Numbered from the stretch's first letter, positions 1-4,524 are shown. The stretch: 6,644 nucleotides of DNA from Actinomycetales bacterium (GCA_012799425.1 JAAZLF010000194.1:1-6644); one strand, 5' to 3'. Numbers and translations are program-made. The notes: a model not told the origin generated them from the sequence alone.

Positions 1-1
1 C

Positions 2-49
2 CGACGAGCCGATCTCAAGCGCTCCCGCCGACGTCCCGGCAGCGAGTGA
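2..49 (+). CDS. possible C-terminal tail of an upstream gene (partial)
   Basis: One frame reads 15 codons from the window edge to a TGA at 47-49 and would give a basic C-terminus ending RRRPGSE. The frame used by the downstream acyltransferase is also open to the window edge, so this tail is only one of two readings of 1-116 and its codon choice does not separate them. Nothing about function can be said. Confidence 0.2.
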   Translation, partial: RRADLKRSRRRPGSE

Positions 50-104
50 GGCCGCATTCCCCACCGACCTGCGCGTTGTGCACCCCCGCCCCGCTGGTCT
101 CGCT

Positions 105-110
105 TACGTT
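105..110 (+). promoter_or_regulatory. -10 element (TACGTT) of a likely leaderless promoter
   Basis: TACGTT fits the actinobacterial TANNNT -10 consensus and ends exactly six bases before the ATG at 117. Transcription would then start at or next to the A of the start codon. No Shine-Dalgarno precedes that ATG. No -35 hexamer is visible at 16-19 bp spacing; a TTGTGC at 76-81 is too far upstream. Confidence 0.5.
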
Positions 111-116
111 GAACCC

Positions 117-716
117 ATGCTCCGCCGTCTCCTCGCCCGTGCCTTCTGGGCAGTCACCCCGTGGAAGTTCGTCTCGGAGCCCGCTCCGCCGCGCCCTTCG
201 CTGATCATCGGTGCCCCGCACACCTCGAACTGGGACTTCGTGCTGATGCTGGGGATCGCGTGGCGGTTGAGGATCCCGCTGCGCTGGCTGGGGAAGCACA
301 CCCTGTTCACCTCATGGAGGGGTCCGATCATGCGCGCCCTGGGAGGGATCCCGGTCGACCGCGGGGAGCCGAGCAAGGTGGTCGACGAAGTGGTGGCACG
401 AGCGCGGGCGGGCGAGCTGTTCGGACTGGTCGTCACGCCCGACGGGACGCGCGGCGCGCACAGCCACTGGAAGTCGGGCTTCTACCGGATCGCTCGCGCC
501 GCCGGCATGCCGGTGGTGCTGGGGTACGTGGACCGCACCACGATGACCACGGGTCTGGGCCCTTCCCTCGAGCTGACCGGTGCGGTGGGAGCGGACATGG
601 ACCGCATCCGTGCCTTCTACGCGGACAAGGCCGGCTACCACCCCGCCATGCGGGTCGAGCCGCGCCTGCGTGAGGAGGACGGCAGCCCGGACACGGCTCC
701 GCCCTCCCAGCCCTGA
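117..716 (+). CDS. PlsC-like 1-acyl-glycerol-phosphate acyltransferase family protein
   Basis: A 199-residue protein of the lysophospholipid acyltransferase (PlsC) family, which transfers acyl chains to glycerol-phosphate lipids or related acceptors at the membrane. All diagnostic blocks are present: the catalytic HX4D motif (H35 to D40 in PHTSNWD), the acceptor-binding block GGIPVDR at 76-82, and the TPDGTR block at 107-112 (the family's PEGTR) followed by K119-SGFYRIA. The N-terminus is short and basic (MLRRLLARAFWAV), suiting peripheral membrane contact. I chose ATG 117 because homology begins near it and a -10 hexamer lies six bases upstream. The frame stays open to the window edge and a GTG at 78 would add 13 residues, so a longer protein is not excluded. 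The C-terminus is a Pro/Ser tail. The gene converges with the DUF429 gene, 10 bp stop to stop. The acyl acceptor is unknown; lysophosphatidate is only the family default. Confidence 0.88.
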   Translation: MLRRLLARAFWAVTPWKFVSEPAPPRPSLIIGAPHTSNWDFVLMLGIAWRLRIPLRWLGKHTLFTSWRGPIMRALGGIPVDRGEPSKVVDEVVARARAGELFGLVVTPDGTRGAHSHWKSGFYRIARAAGMPVVLGYVDRTTMTTGLGPSLELTGAVGADMDRIRAFYADKAGYHPAMRVEPRLREEDGSPDTAPPSQP

Positions 717-730
717 CCCCGGCGGGTCAG
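713..730. terminator. stop-codon hairpin between convergent genes
   Basis: CTGACCC (713-719) and GGGTCAG (724-730) form a perfect 7-bp stem around a CGGC tetraloop. The stem contains both stop codons, TGA at 714-716 on the plus strand and TGA on the minus strand at 727-729. Placement suggests a bidirectional terminator. No U-tract follows on either strand, which is common in high-GC actinobacteria but leaves termination unproven. Confidence 0.55.
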
Positions 731-1491
731 ACGCTCCCGCCCGACGGGCCGAGCGGGAGCGCCCCGTCCCGCGGCAGCCAGATCCAGCCCTCCTGCTGTG
801 CGAGCTGCTTCAGCTCTTCGGGCGGTGGGATGGCGCGACCCTGCTCGACCTCTCGGGCCAGGAGGGCGGCGAGCACCGCGTCGAGGACGTCGTCCCGTGC
901 CGCGCACAGCGAGCGGTGCCCGTTCCATTCCAGCCAGGGCAGCGCCTGTTCGAGCGCCTCGATCAGCGCGGAGCGCCCGGCCTCGTTCTTCGTCCCCTTG
1001 TAGCCGCGGTACGGCAGCTGCCAGCTCCGCAGCGCCGCGGCCGGGTACACCTCGCACAGCCGTCCCGAGCCGTCCCGCGCCACGTCCACGCCGAGCCCCC
1101 GCAGCCTCGCCTCTATGCCCGCCCAGCGCAGCGCCGGGTGGGCGATGCGGTCGGTCGCCACGCTCAACGGGGTCAGGCCGGTGCGCTCGTGGACCACCAG
1201 GTCGGTGGCGCGCATCGCCAGGCCCCTGCGCCAGGGCCCACCGGTGGACGCCGGCGCGGGCATGACACCCTCGGCGTGCGCGGAGAGCAGCTCCACGAAG
1301 CTGCGCGGCCATCCCACGGGCACGTCGACCCCGATCCGTCGTGCGCCGTCGAACGCGTCGATCAGCTCCTCGTCCCGGGCGCCGAGGACAGCGTGCTCGA
1401 TGCGGACACGCCTGCCGTCATCATGCAGCACCGCCAGGCCGGTGCTGCGCGCCTGCGCCGCCAGGTCGATGCCGACGAACAGTGAGCTCAT
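727..1491 (-). CDS. DUF429 family protein (predicted RNase H-like nuclease)
   Basis: A 254-residue protein recognisable as DUF429, a family predicted to adopt an RNase H-like fold. Its substrate and cellular role are unestablished. The acidic residues expected at the active site are in order: D9 in the N-terminal GIDLAA strand, D56 in GVDVPVGWP, E147 in CEVYPAAALRSW and D204 in DDVLDAVLAALLA. The C-terminal EGWIWLP (235-241) is also typical. Full family length is present with no frameshift. ATG 1491 places the first conserved strand at residues 4-12 and has a -10-like TAGCCT six bases upstream, with no Shine-Dalgarno, suggesting a leaderless transcript. The gene is divergent from the pyrimidine reductase gene and convergent with the acyltransferase gene, and neither neighbour clarifies its role. 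No signal peptide or membrane segment is seen, so it is probably cytoplasmic. Confidence 0.88.
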   Translation of the reverse strand: MSSLFVGIDLAAQARSTGLAVLHDDGRRVRIEHAVLGARDEELIDAFDGARRIGVDVPVGWPRSFVELLSAHAEGVMPAPASTGGPWRRGLAMRATDLVVHERTGLTPLSVATDRIAHPALRWAGIEARLRGLGVDVARDGSGRLCEVYPAAALRSWQLPYRGYKGTKNEAGRSALIEALEQALPWLEWNGHRSLCAARDDVLDAVLAALLAREVEQGRAIPPPEELKQLAQQEGWIWLPRDGALPLGPSGGSV

Positions 1492-1497
1492 CGTTCC

Positions 1498-1503
1498 AGG
1501 CTA
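1498..1503 (-). promoter_or_regulatory. -10 element (TAGCCT) of a likely leaderless promoter for the DUF429 gene
   Basis: On the minus strand TAGCCT (TANNNT) is followed by six bases, GGAACG, and then the ATG ending at 1491. The spacing puts the transcription start at the start codon. No recognisable -35 hexamer lies 16-19 bp upstream. Confidence 0.5.
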
Positions 1504-1527
1504 CGGCCCGTGGAGCCGACCGTGCCG

Positions 1528-1554
1528 GGGGAACCGAACGCTCGGACGGTCCCC
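1528..1554. promoter_or_regulatory. inverted repeat in the divergent promoter region, possible operator
   Basis: GGGG-A-ACCG (1528-1536) pairs with CGGTCCCC (1547-1554) across a 10-base spacer: eight pairs with one bulged A at 1532. It is near the centre of the 91-bp spacer between the divergent ATGs at 1491 and 1583, upstream of both -10 elements. It could bind a dimeric regulator acting on both genes. Repeats of this quality can arise by chance in GC-rich DNA. Confidence 0.3.
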
Positions 1555-1570
1555 GCAGCGCCGGCGGGCG

Positions 1571-1576
1571 TAGGGT
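1571..1576 (+). promoter_or_regulatory. -10 element (TAGGGT) of a likely leaderless promoter for the reductase operon
   Basis: TAGGGT fits TANNNT, and GCACGG, six bases, separates it from the ATG at 1583. A transcript starting at the ATG leaves no 5' leader, so an FMN riboswitch, otherwise a reasonable expectation for a RibD-type reductase, has no room here. No clear -35 is seen. Confidence 0.5.
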
Positions 1577-1582
1577 GCACGG

Positions 1583-2347
1583 ATGGAGCTCCTCGAGCAC
1601 GGCGCACCGGTCCCGGACCCCCTTCAGCCGTATCTCGAGGTCGACCGCTCCCGCCCTCGACACGAGTGCTGGGTGATGGGGCACATGGTCGCCGGTCTCG
1701 ACGGCACCGCAGCGATCGCAGGTCGCGTCGGCGCGCTGTCCACGCCCCCTGATCAATCTCTGTTCCGCCGGATGCGCCAGATCGCCGACGTGGTGCTGAT
1801 CGGGGCCGAGACCGTCCGGCGCGAGGGCTACGCCCCGATCCGCCTGTCCGAGGAGACACGCGAGCAGCGTCGGCTCCGGGGGCAGACCCCGACGCCGCCG
1901 GTCGCGGTGGTGACCCGCAGCCTCGATCTCGACCTCGCCGCGAGCGTCTTCGCCGATGCTCCCGAGGACGCCCGCACCCTGCTGATCACCTGTGCCGCGG
2001 CGGATCCGCAACGGCTGGAGGCGGCCCATGAGGTGGCGACAGTGGTCATCGCCGGTCAGGAACGCGTCGATCCGGCCGCCGCCCTGCAGGCGCTCGCCGA
2101 GCGCGGGCATGCCGTGGTGCTGTGCGAGGGCGGTCCTCGCTGGCTGGGCGAACTGGTCGCAGCGGACCGTCTCGACGAGCTCTGCCTGACGCTCTCCCCG
2201 CTGATGGGCGGCGACCTCCTGCCGGTCAGCGTCACGCCGCCGGGCGCAGGGCTCAGCCATTTCACGCTCAGGAGCACGATGGTCGAGGACGGCACCCTGT
2301 TCCTGCGCTACGAGTCCCTGCCGCCGGAGCGCCGCAGCGATGGATGA
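1583..2347 (+). CDS. RibD C-terminal-domain / dihydrofolate-reductase-like pyrimidine reductase
   Basis: A 254-residue stand-alone reductase with the RibD_C (DHFR-like) fold. In riboflavin synthesis this domain uses NADPH to reduce the ribosyl side chain of a pyrimidine phosphate intermediate. Visible blocks are MVAGLDGT (35-42, the family's substrate-loop SxDG position), GAETVRREGYAP (74-85), and the long C-terminal block from VVLCEGGPRWLGEL (178-191) through DELCLTLSPLMGG (198-210), typical of the nucleotide-binding half. The zinc deaminase domain of bifunctional RibD is absent, so this is not a complete RibD and could act on another substrate. ATG 1583 is set by the upstream TAGGGT and by homology. 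It overlaps the flavin reductase gene by 8 bp, indicating one operon with coupled translation. The protein is probably cytoplasmic. I am confident of the family but not of the substrate. Confidence 0.85.
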   Translation: MELLEHGAPVPDPLQPYLEVDRSRPRHECWVMGHMVAGLDGTAAIAGRVGALSTPPDQSLFRRMRQIADVVLIGAETVRREGYAPIRLSEETREQRRLRGQTPTPPVAVVTRSLDLDLAASVFADAPEDARTLLITCAAADPQRLEAAHEVATVVIAGQERVDPAAALQALAERGHAVVLCEGGPRWLGELVAADRLDELCLTLSPLMGGDLLPVSVTPPGAGLSHFTLRSTMVEDGTLFLRYESLPPERRSDG

Positions 2348-2849
2348 CGCCGCGTTCGCCGAGCTCACCTCTGCTGCGGATCCTGCGATGGTGGTGGTGA
2401 CCACCGCGGCGGACGGCGAGCCGGCCGGGTGCCTGGTGGGCTTCCACAGCCAGTCGAGCATCTCGCCCGCGCACTACAGCGTGCGGCTGTCGAAGGCGAA
2501 CCACACCTATCGGGTAGCGCTGCGCGGCTCCCACCTCGCGGTCCACTTCCTGGCGGCTGACGATCTTCCCCTCGCCGAGCACTTCGGGACCGTCTCCGGG
2601 GAGGACGCCGAGAAGTTCGCCGGGCTCGCTCTCCAGCATGCGGTCGGAGGAGTCCCGCTGCTGGAGGCGTGCCCCCGTCGGCTCCTCCTGCAGCGGATCA
2701 CGCTGCTCGATGACGGTGGCGATCACGTGGGCGTGACCGGGTCCGTGCTCTCCGCCGGTGCTCGGGGTGGCTTCGTGCCGCTGCGGCTGTCCGATGTCGC
2801 GCATCTGCGTGCCGGTCACGACAGCGAGGAGCGGGCGATCAGCCCCTGA
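2340..2849 (+). CDS. flavin reductase-like domain protein (FMN-binding, RutF/HpaC-type)
   Basis: A 169-residue protein of the flavin reductase-like family, small FMN-binding split-barrel enzymes that use NAD(P)H to reduce flavin, often for a partner monooxygenase. The N-terminal signature is clear: PAMVVVTTAADGEPAGCLVG (15-34), then SISPAHYSVRLSKANHTYR (40-58), the stretch where family members contact flavin. HLAVHFLAADDLPLAEHFG (65-83) matches the conserved 'f.vn.La.dq..la..F' region. The start codon ATG 2340 lies inside the upstream gene, and the two share 8 bp (ATGGATGA). GGAG at 2326-2329 gives a 10-base spacer and serves as ribosome binding site. Pairing with a RibD-like reductase suggests a shared flavin or nucleotide-redox function; no monooxygenase partner is encoded in the window. 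The gene ends in a convergent junction with the PAP2 gene, 19 bp stop to stop. Confidence 0.85.
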   Translation: MDDAAFAELTSAADPAMVVVTTAADGEPAGCLVGFHSQSSISPAHYSVRLSKANHTYRVALRGSHLAVHFLAADDLPLAEHFGTVSGEDAEKFAGLALQHAVGGVPLLEACPRRLLLQRITLLDDGGDHVGVTGSVLSAGARGGFVPLRLSDVAHLRAGHDSEERAISP

Positions 2850-2874
2850 GCACGCTCGCGCTGGGCGCTCAGCG
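2846..2874. terminator. weak inverted repeat spanning convergent stops
   Basis: CTGAGC (2846-2851) pairs with GCTCAG (2867-2872) around a 15-base loop and contains the stop codons of both the flavin reductase and PAP2 genes. A competing shorter hairpin, CGCTG (2859-2863) with CAGCG (2870-2874), is also possible. No U-tract is present. The position is right for a bidirectional terminator, but three of the six pairs follow automatically from opposed TGA stops. Confidence 0.3.
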
Positions 2875-3624
2875 GCCGGGCTCCGTCGGGCCGGCCCGTC
2901 GCCGGTGAGCGCGCATGTCCCAGTCCACCAGCAGGCGCAGGGCCAGGCCGCCGGCGAGCAGCCCTCCCACCAGATCCGTCACCCAGTGCCACCCCAGGAG
3001 GAAGGACACGGTCACGGAGTTCACGCAGATCAGCACCACCGCCCAGCGCAGGGTCAGCACCAGGCGCCGGGAGGCGCTGCTGTACTGCGAGATCAGGTAG
3101 ACCGCGGCGCCATAGATCAGCATCGCCTCGGAGGCGTGGCCCGAGGGGAAGCTGATCCCCTTGGTGCCCATCTCGAACAGTCCCGCGTCCAGGAGATCGG
3201 GATCGCGCTCGTAGGTCACGCCGCGGGCCGTCAGCACCTTCATCGCCCCGATGCCGATCACGAAGGCGGCTTCGGCGAGAAGAGCGACCAGAAGGGGGCG
3301 CCATGAGCGTCGGCGCCGGGCGAGCACGATCGCCACTGCCGCCAGGATCGGGACGCAGACGATCTGGCTCGCCACCCGATCCAGCACGTTCTGCGCGAAT
3401 GGGATCAACGAGGGATCGAGCCGGTACAGCCATCGCTTCGCCAGGAACAGGTCGAGGCCCTGGAAGGGGCCGGCCGCCAGGAGGGTCACGATCACCAGCG
3501 CGATGCCGAGGACCGGGGCGGAGGTCAGCCGGGAGAACAGGCTGCGCGAGCGGTCGCCGACGAGACGCCGGACGAGACGGGGGTCGCTCGCGGCGTCGGC
3601 CGGGGGGTGCGGATCGGCGGCCAT
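2869..3624 (-). CDS. PAP2-family membrane phosphatase with altered phosphate-binding motifs
   Basis: A 251-residue multi-pass membrane protein of the PAP2 (type 2 phosphatidic acid phosphatase) superfamily, which removes phosphate from lipid phosphates or diphosphates on the outer face of the membrane. Hydrophobic segments lie near residues 37-52, 86-102, 111-128, 164-180, 193-210 and 218-232. Motif 2 is intact: FPSGH (159-163), with catalytic H163. Motif 3 keeps H213 and D217 in GWHWVTD, but the arginine six residues before the histidine is replaced by S207. Motif 1, usually KX6RP, is degenerate: K129 is followed by LTARGVTYERDP with no RP at the expected spacing. ATG 3624 is chosen over an in-frame start at 3693, since the extra 23 residues look non-coding and a -10-like TACGCT lies just upstream of 3624. 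The N-terminus is a cytoplasmic Asp/Pro/Arg-rich segment. The substrate is unknown. Confidence 0.82.
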   Translation of the reverse strand: MAADPHPPADAASDPRLVRRLVGDRSRSLFSRLTSAPVLGIALVIVTLLAAGPFQGLDLFLAKRWLYRLDPSLIPFAQNVLDRVASQIVCVPILAAVAIVLARRRRSWRPLLVALLAEAAFVIGIGAMKVLTARGVTYERDPDLLDAGLFEMGTKGISFPSGHASEAMLIYGAAVYLISQYSSASRRLVLTLRWAVVLICVNSVTVSFLLGWHWVTDLVGGLLAGGLALRLLVDWDMRAHRRRAGPTEPGR

Positions 3625-3633
3625 GATGGGTCG

Positions 3634-3639
3634 AGCGTA
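3634..3639 (-). promoter_or_regulatory. -10 element (TACGCT) upstream of the PAP2 gene
   Basis: On the minus strand TACGCT fits TANNNT and is followed by nine bases before ATG 3624. With the usual six- to seven-base distance the transcript would begin about three bases before the ATG, making it leaderless or nearly so. No Shine-Dalgarno is seen. Confidence 0.4.
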
Positions 3640-3717
3640 GAAGAGGCCGTGGCCCGATGACGCACCCGCACGCCCGGCACCGCACAGGATCACAGCCCGG
3701 CCGGCTCCGGACCCAGG

Positions 3718-3756
3718 TGCTCGGCTCAGGTGAGGCGGTGCGCCTGCTCGGCTCAG
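3718..3756. repeat. 12-bp exact direct repeat flanking a small hairpin
   Basis: TGCTCGGCTCAG occurs at 3718-3729 and again at 3745-3756, 27 bp apart, with no mismatch. The second copy includes the stop codon (3753-3755) and last codon bases of the 43-residue small gene; the first lies in its 3' untranslated region. The stretch between holds the hairpin at 3733-3745. Origin and function are unknown; a local duplication is the simplest reading. Confidence 0.5.
3733..3745 (-). terminator. short hairpin after the small arginine-rich gene
   Basis: AGGCG (3733-3737) and CGCCT (3741-3745) form a 5-bp all-paired stem with a 3-base loop, starting eight bases beyond the small gene's stop codon on the minus strand. 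It is a candidate terminator, but the stem is short and lacks a U-tract. Confidence 0.3.
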
Positions 3757-3884
3757 CGCAGCAGGCGGCGCAGCAGCCGGTGGGCTCCGCGTCGTCCCAC
3801 GCGTCTGCCCACGGCTTCCGGTCCGCGCTGCGCTGCGCGCACGTCCCCGCGGATCCGCCGTGCCCGGAAGAGCCAGTTCAGCAT
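3753..3884 (-). CDS. small arginine-rich protein, 43 residues, function unknown
   Basis: I do not recognise this protein. The reading frame runs from ATG 3884 to TGA 3753-3755. It begins MLNWLFRARRIRGDV, continues AAQRGPEAVGRRVGRR and ends AHRLLRRLLR. Fourteen of 43 residues are arginine and only two are acidic, so it is strongly basic. The first six residues are hydrophobic, and the last ten alternate Leu and Arg as in an amphipathic helix. The main evidence for a real gene is the ribosome binding site, GAGGAGGT five bases before ATG, one of the best in the window. Third-position G/C is about 81 percent, in keeping with coding. A TAGGGT -10 candidate lies 42 bp upstream. Membrane-surface, nucleic-acid or ribosome binding are possible roles for such a basic peptide, all inference. 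It lies between the CMD gene and the PAP2 gene on the same strand as both. Confidence 0.65.
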   Translation of the reverse strand: MLNWLFRARRIRGDVRAAQRGPEAVGRRVGRRGAHRLLRRLLR

Positions 3885-3888
3885 GGTG

Positions 3889-3896
3889 ACCTCCTC
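3889..3896 (-). promoter_or_regulatory. strong Shine-Dalgarno GAGGAGGT of the small gene
   Basis: On the minus strand GAGGAGGT is followed by CACC and then ATG 3884. It contains the full AGGAGGT complement to the 16S 3' end at good spacing. It fixes the start of the 43-residue gene and argues that this short frame is translated. Confidence 0.75.
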
Positions 3897-3926
3897 ATGG
3901 TCCTCGCCGAGCATGCTCGTTCGTCG

Positions 3927-3932
3927 ACCCTA
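3927..3932 (-). promoter_or_regulatory. candidate -10 element (TAGGGT) for the small gene
   Basis: TAGGGT on the minus strand would start transcription near 3920 and give a leader of roughly 35 bases that includes the Shine-Dalgarno. No convincing -35 is seen. Just inside the predicted leader is a 12-bp perfect palindrome, CGAGCATGCTCG (3908-3919). Confidence 0.35.
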
Positions 3933-3945
3933 CCGGCAGGATGCC

Positions 3946-3970
3946 GTCGAGGGCGATGCACGTGCTCGAC
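3946..3970. promoter_or_regulatory. inverted repeat GTCGAG-N13-CTCGAC upstream of the small gene
   Basis: A perfect 6-bp inverted repeat with a 13-base spacer sits at about the -35 region of the proposed small-gene promoter, within the 136-bp gap after the CMD gene. It could be an operator or a weak transcription terminator for the CMD gene. Six-base arms are weak evidence on their own. Confidence 0.22.
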
Positions 3971-4020
3971 CTCTGCGCGGCGGATACCCGCTGTGGCCAG
4001 GCCGTCCCGGCGCGCCCCGG

Positions 4021-4392
4021 TCATTTTGCGAAGGCGCTCTTCATGCATCGCATGGCGGCGAGGGTCTTCGGCACGCCGATGTACGGCATGAGGTGCACGA
4101 AGCACTCGGCGACCTCTTCCCTGCTCATCCCGGCGATGTCCACGGCAGTCTTGATGTGGCCGGTGAGCTGGGGCTCGGTGCCGCCCATGGCAGCCAGTGC
4201 GGCCATGTTGAGCATCTGGCGGTCGCGCAGCTCGAGGCCCTCACGCTGGTAGGTGCCGCCGAAGACAGCACCGACGACCCAGTCGGAGGCGCCCGGAGCG
4301 AACTCGTCCAGCTGCTGCTTCCATGCCGCGGCGCTCTCGGGCGACTGGGTCTCCTCGACGAACCGGTTGCCCTCATCCATGCTCAGCTCCAC
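4021..4392 (-). CDS. carboxymuconolactone decarboxylase (CMD) family protein
   Basis: A 123-residue all-helical protein of the CMD family, which includes PcaC (gamma-carboxymuconolactone decarboxylase of the beta-ketoadipate pathway) and AhpD-like peroxidase partners. The family core is visible: LRDRQMLNMAALAAMGGTEP (55-74), LTGHIKTAVDIAGMSREEVAE (76-96) and LMPYIGVPKTLAAMR (101-115). The AhpD redox CxxC is absent; C97 and C116 are isolated, so a thiol peroxidase role is unlikely and the PcaC-type branch fits better. No other aromatic-degradation gene is in the window, so decarboxylase activity is not established. The start is GTG 4392, set by GGAGGAGG five bases upstream; ATG 4380 is a weaker alternative that would remove four residues. 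The gene is divergent from phoD, and its promoter has an extended -10. It is probably cytoplasmic. Confidence 0.85.
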   Translation of the reverse strand: MELSMDEGNRFVEETQSPESAAAWKQQLDEFAPGASDWVVGAVFGGTYQREGLELRDRQMLNMAALAAMGGTEPQLTGHIKTAVDIAGMSREEVAECFVHLMPYIGVPKTLAAMRCMKSAFAK

Positions 4393-4397
4393 TGTGT

Positions 4398-4405
4398 CCT
4401 CCTCC
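4398..4405 (-). promoter_or_regulatory. Shine-Dalgarno GGAGGAGG that selects the GTG start of the CMD gene
   Basis: On the minus strand GGAGGAGG is separated by ACACA from GTG 4392. This ideal five-base spacing favours GTG over the ATG twelve bases downstream. Confidence 0.7.
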
Positions 4406-4426
4406 GGAACGGGGGTCTTGTCCCTG

Positions 4427-4444
4427 GTCAGGCTAACAGTCAGG
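4427..4444. promoter_or_regulatory. direct repeat GTCAGG-N6-GTCAGG over the CMD promoter
   Basis: GTCAGG occurs at 4427-4432 and 4439-4444 (12-bp period), overlapping the proposed -10 of the CMD gene. A CCCTG (4422-4426) / CAGGG (4441-4445) inverted pair overlaps the same stretch. This is a possible regulator site, probably repressive given its position. Confidence 0.25.
4430..4438 (-). promoter_or_regulatory. extended -10 promoter (TGT-TAGCCT) of the CMD gene
   Basis: On the minus strand TAGCCT (4430-4435) is preceded by TGT, giving the TGN extended -10 signature that can compensate for a poor -35. Transcription would start near 4422, leaving a leader of about 30 bases that holds the Shine-Dalgarno. 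Confidence 0.45.
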
Positions 4445-4480
4445 GTCTGCGCCTACTGCGGAAGGGATGCGCCGGCTGCA

Positions 4481-4513
4481 GTTCACCTGGTCGTCACGAG
4501 GCTGTCACGACGA
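4481..4513 (+). promoter_or_regulatory. PHO box: three 11-nt direct repeat units upstream of phoD
   Basis: Cores GTTCACC (4481), CGTCACG (4492) and TGTCACG (4503) start exactly 11 bases apart, and TCAC is invariant in all three. Streptomyces PhoP is known to bind 11-nt direct repeat units with consensus close to G(G/T)TCAYYYRG. The first unit here fits every position of that consensus, while the second and third keep the TCAC core. The box ends 17 bases before the phoD ATG, where it would stand in for a -35 element, as expected for activation during phosphate starvation. Confidence 0.72.
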
Positions 4514-4518
4514 CCGTC

Positions 4519-4524
4519 TTCACT
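4519..4524 (+). promoter_or_regulatory. weak candidate -10 (TTCACT) of phoD
   Basis: TTCACT lies exactly six bases before ATG 4531, the spacing seen at the window's likely leaderless genes, but it lacks the conserved A at position 2. A poor -10 next to a PHO box suits an activator-dependent promoter. No Shine-Dalgarno is seen before ATG 4531. Confidence 0.3.

Noticed and set aside
78..116. GTG start at 78 for the acyltransferase
   Set aside because: The 13 added residues lack conserved character and no Shine-Dalgarno precedes the GTG, whereas ATG 117 has the leaderless -10 spacing. It is not formally excluded because the frame is open to the window edge.
1527..1555. GGGGAAC resembling an ECF sigma-factor -35 element
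   Set aside because: No matching GTT- or CGTC-type -10 lies at the required spacing upstream of the reductase start, and a housekeeping-type -10 is already present.
1583..1620. FMN riboswitch ahead of the RibD-like gene
   Set aside because: The -10 element is six bases from the ATG, leaving no leader, and no RFN-like structure is seen in the 91-bp spacer.
3625..3693. 23-residue N-terminal extension of the PAP2 protein starting at 3693
   Set aside because: The extra residues resemble untranslated sequence and would place the -10-like TACGCT inside the gene; ATG 3624 gives a normal cytoplasmic N-terminus.
3908..3919. 12-bp perfect palindrome CGAGCATGCTCG in the leader of the small gene
   Set aside because: A 12-bp perfect palindrome is expected about once or twice by chance in a window this size, so alone it does not support an operator call.
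3657..4091. Plus-strand 144-codon frame across the small-gene region
   Set aside because: Low-complexity Arg/Ser/Ala translation, no ribosome binding site at its start, and antisense to the better-supported small gene and to the end of the CMD gene.
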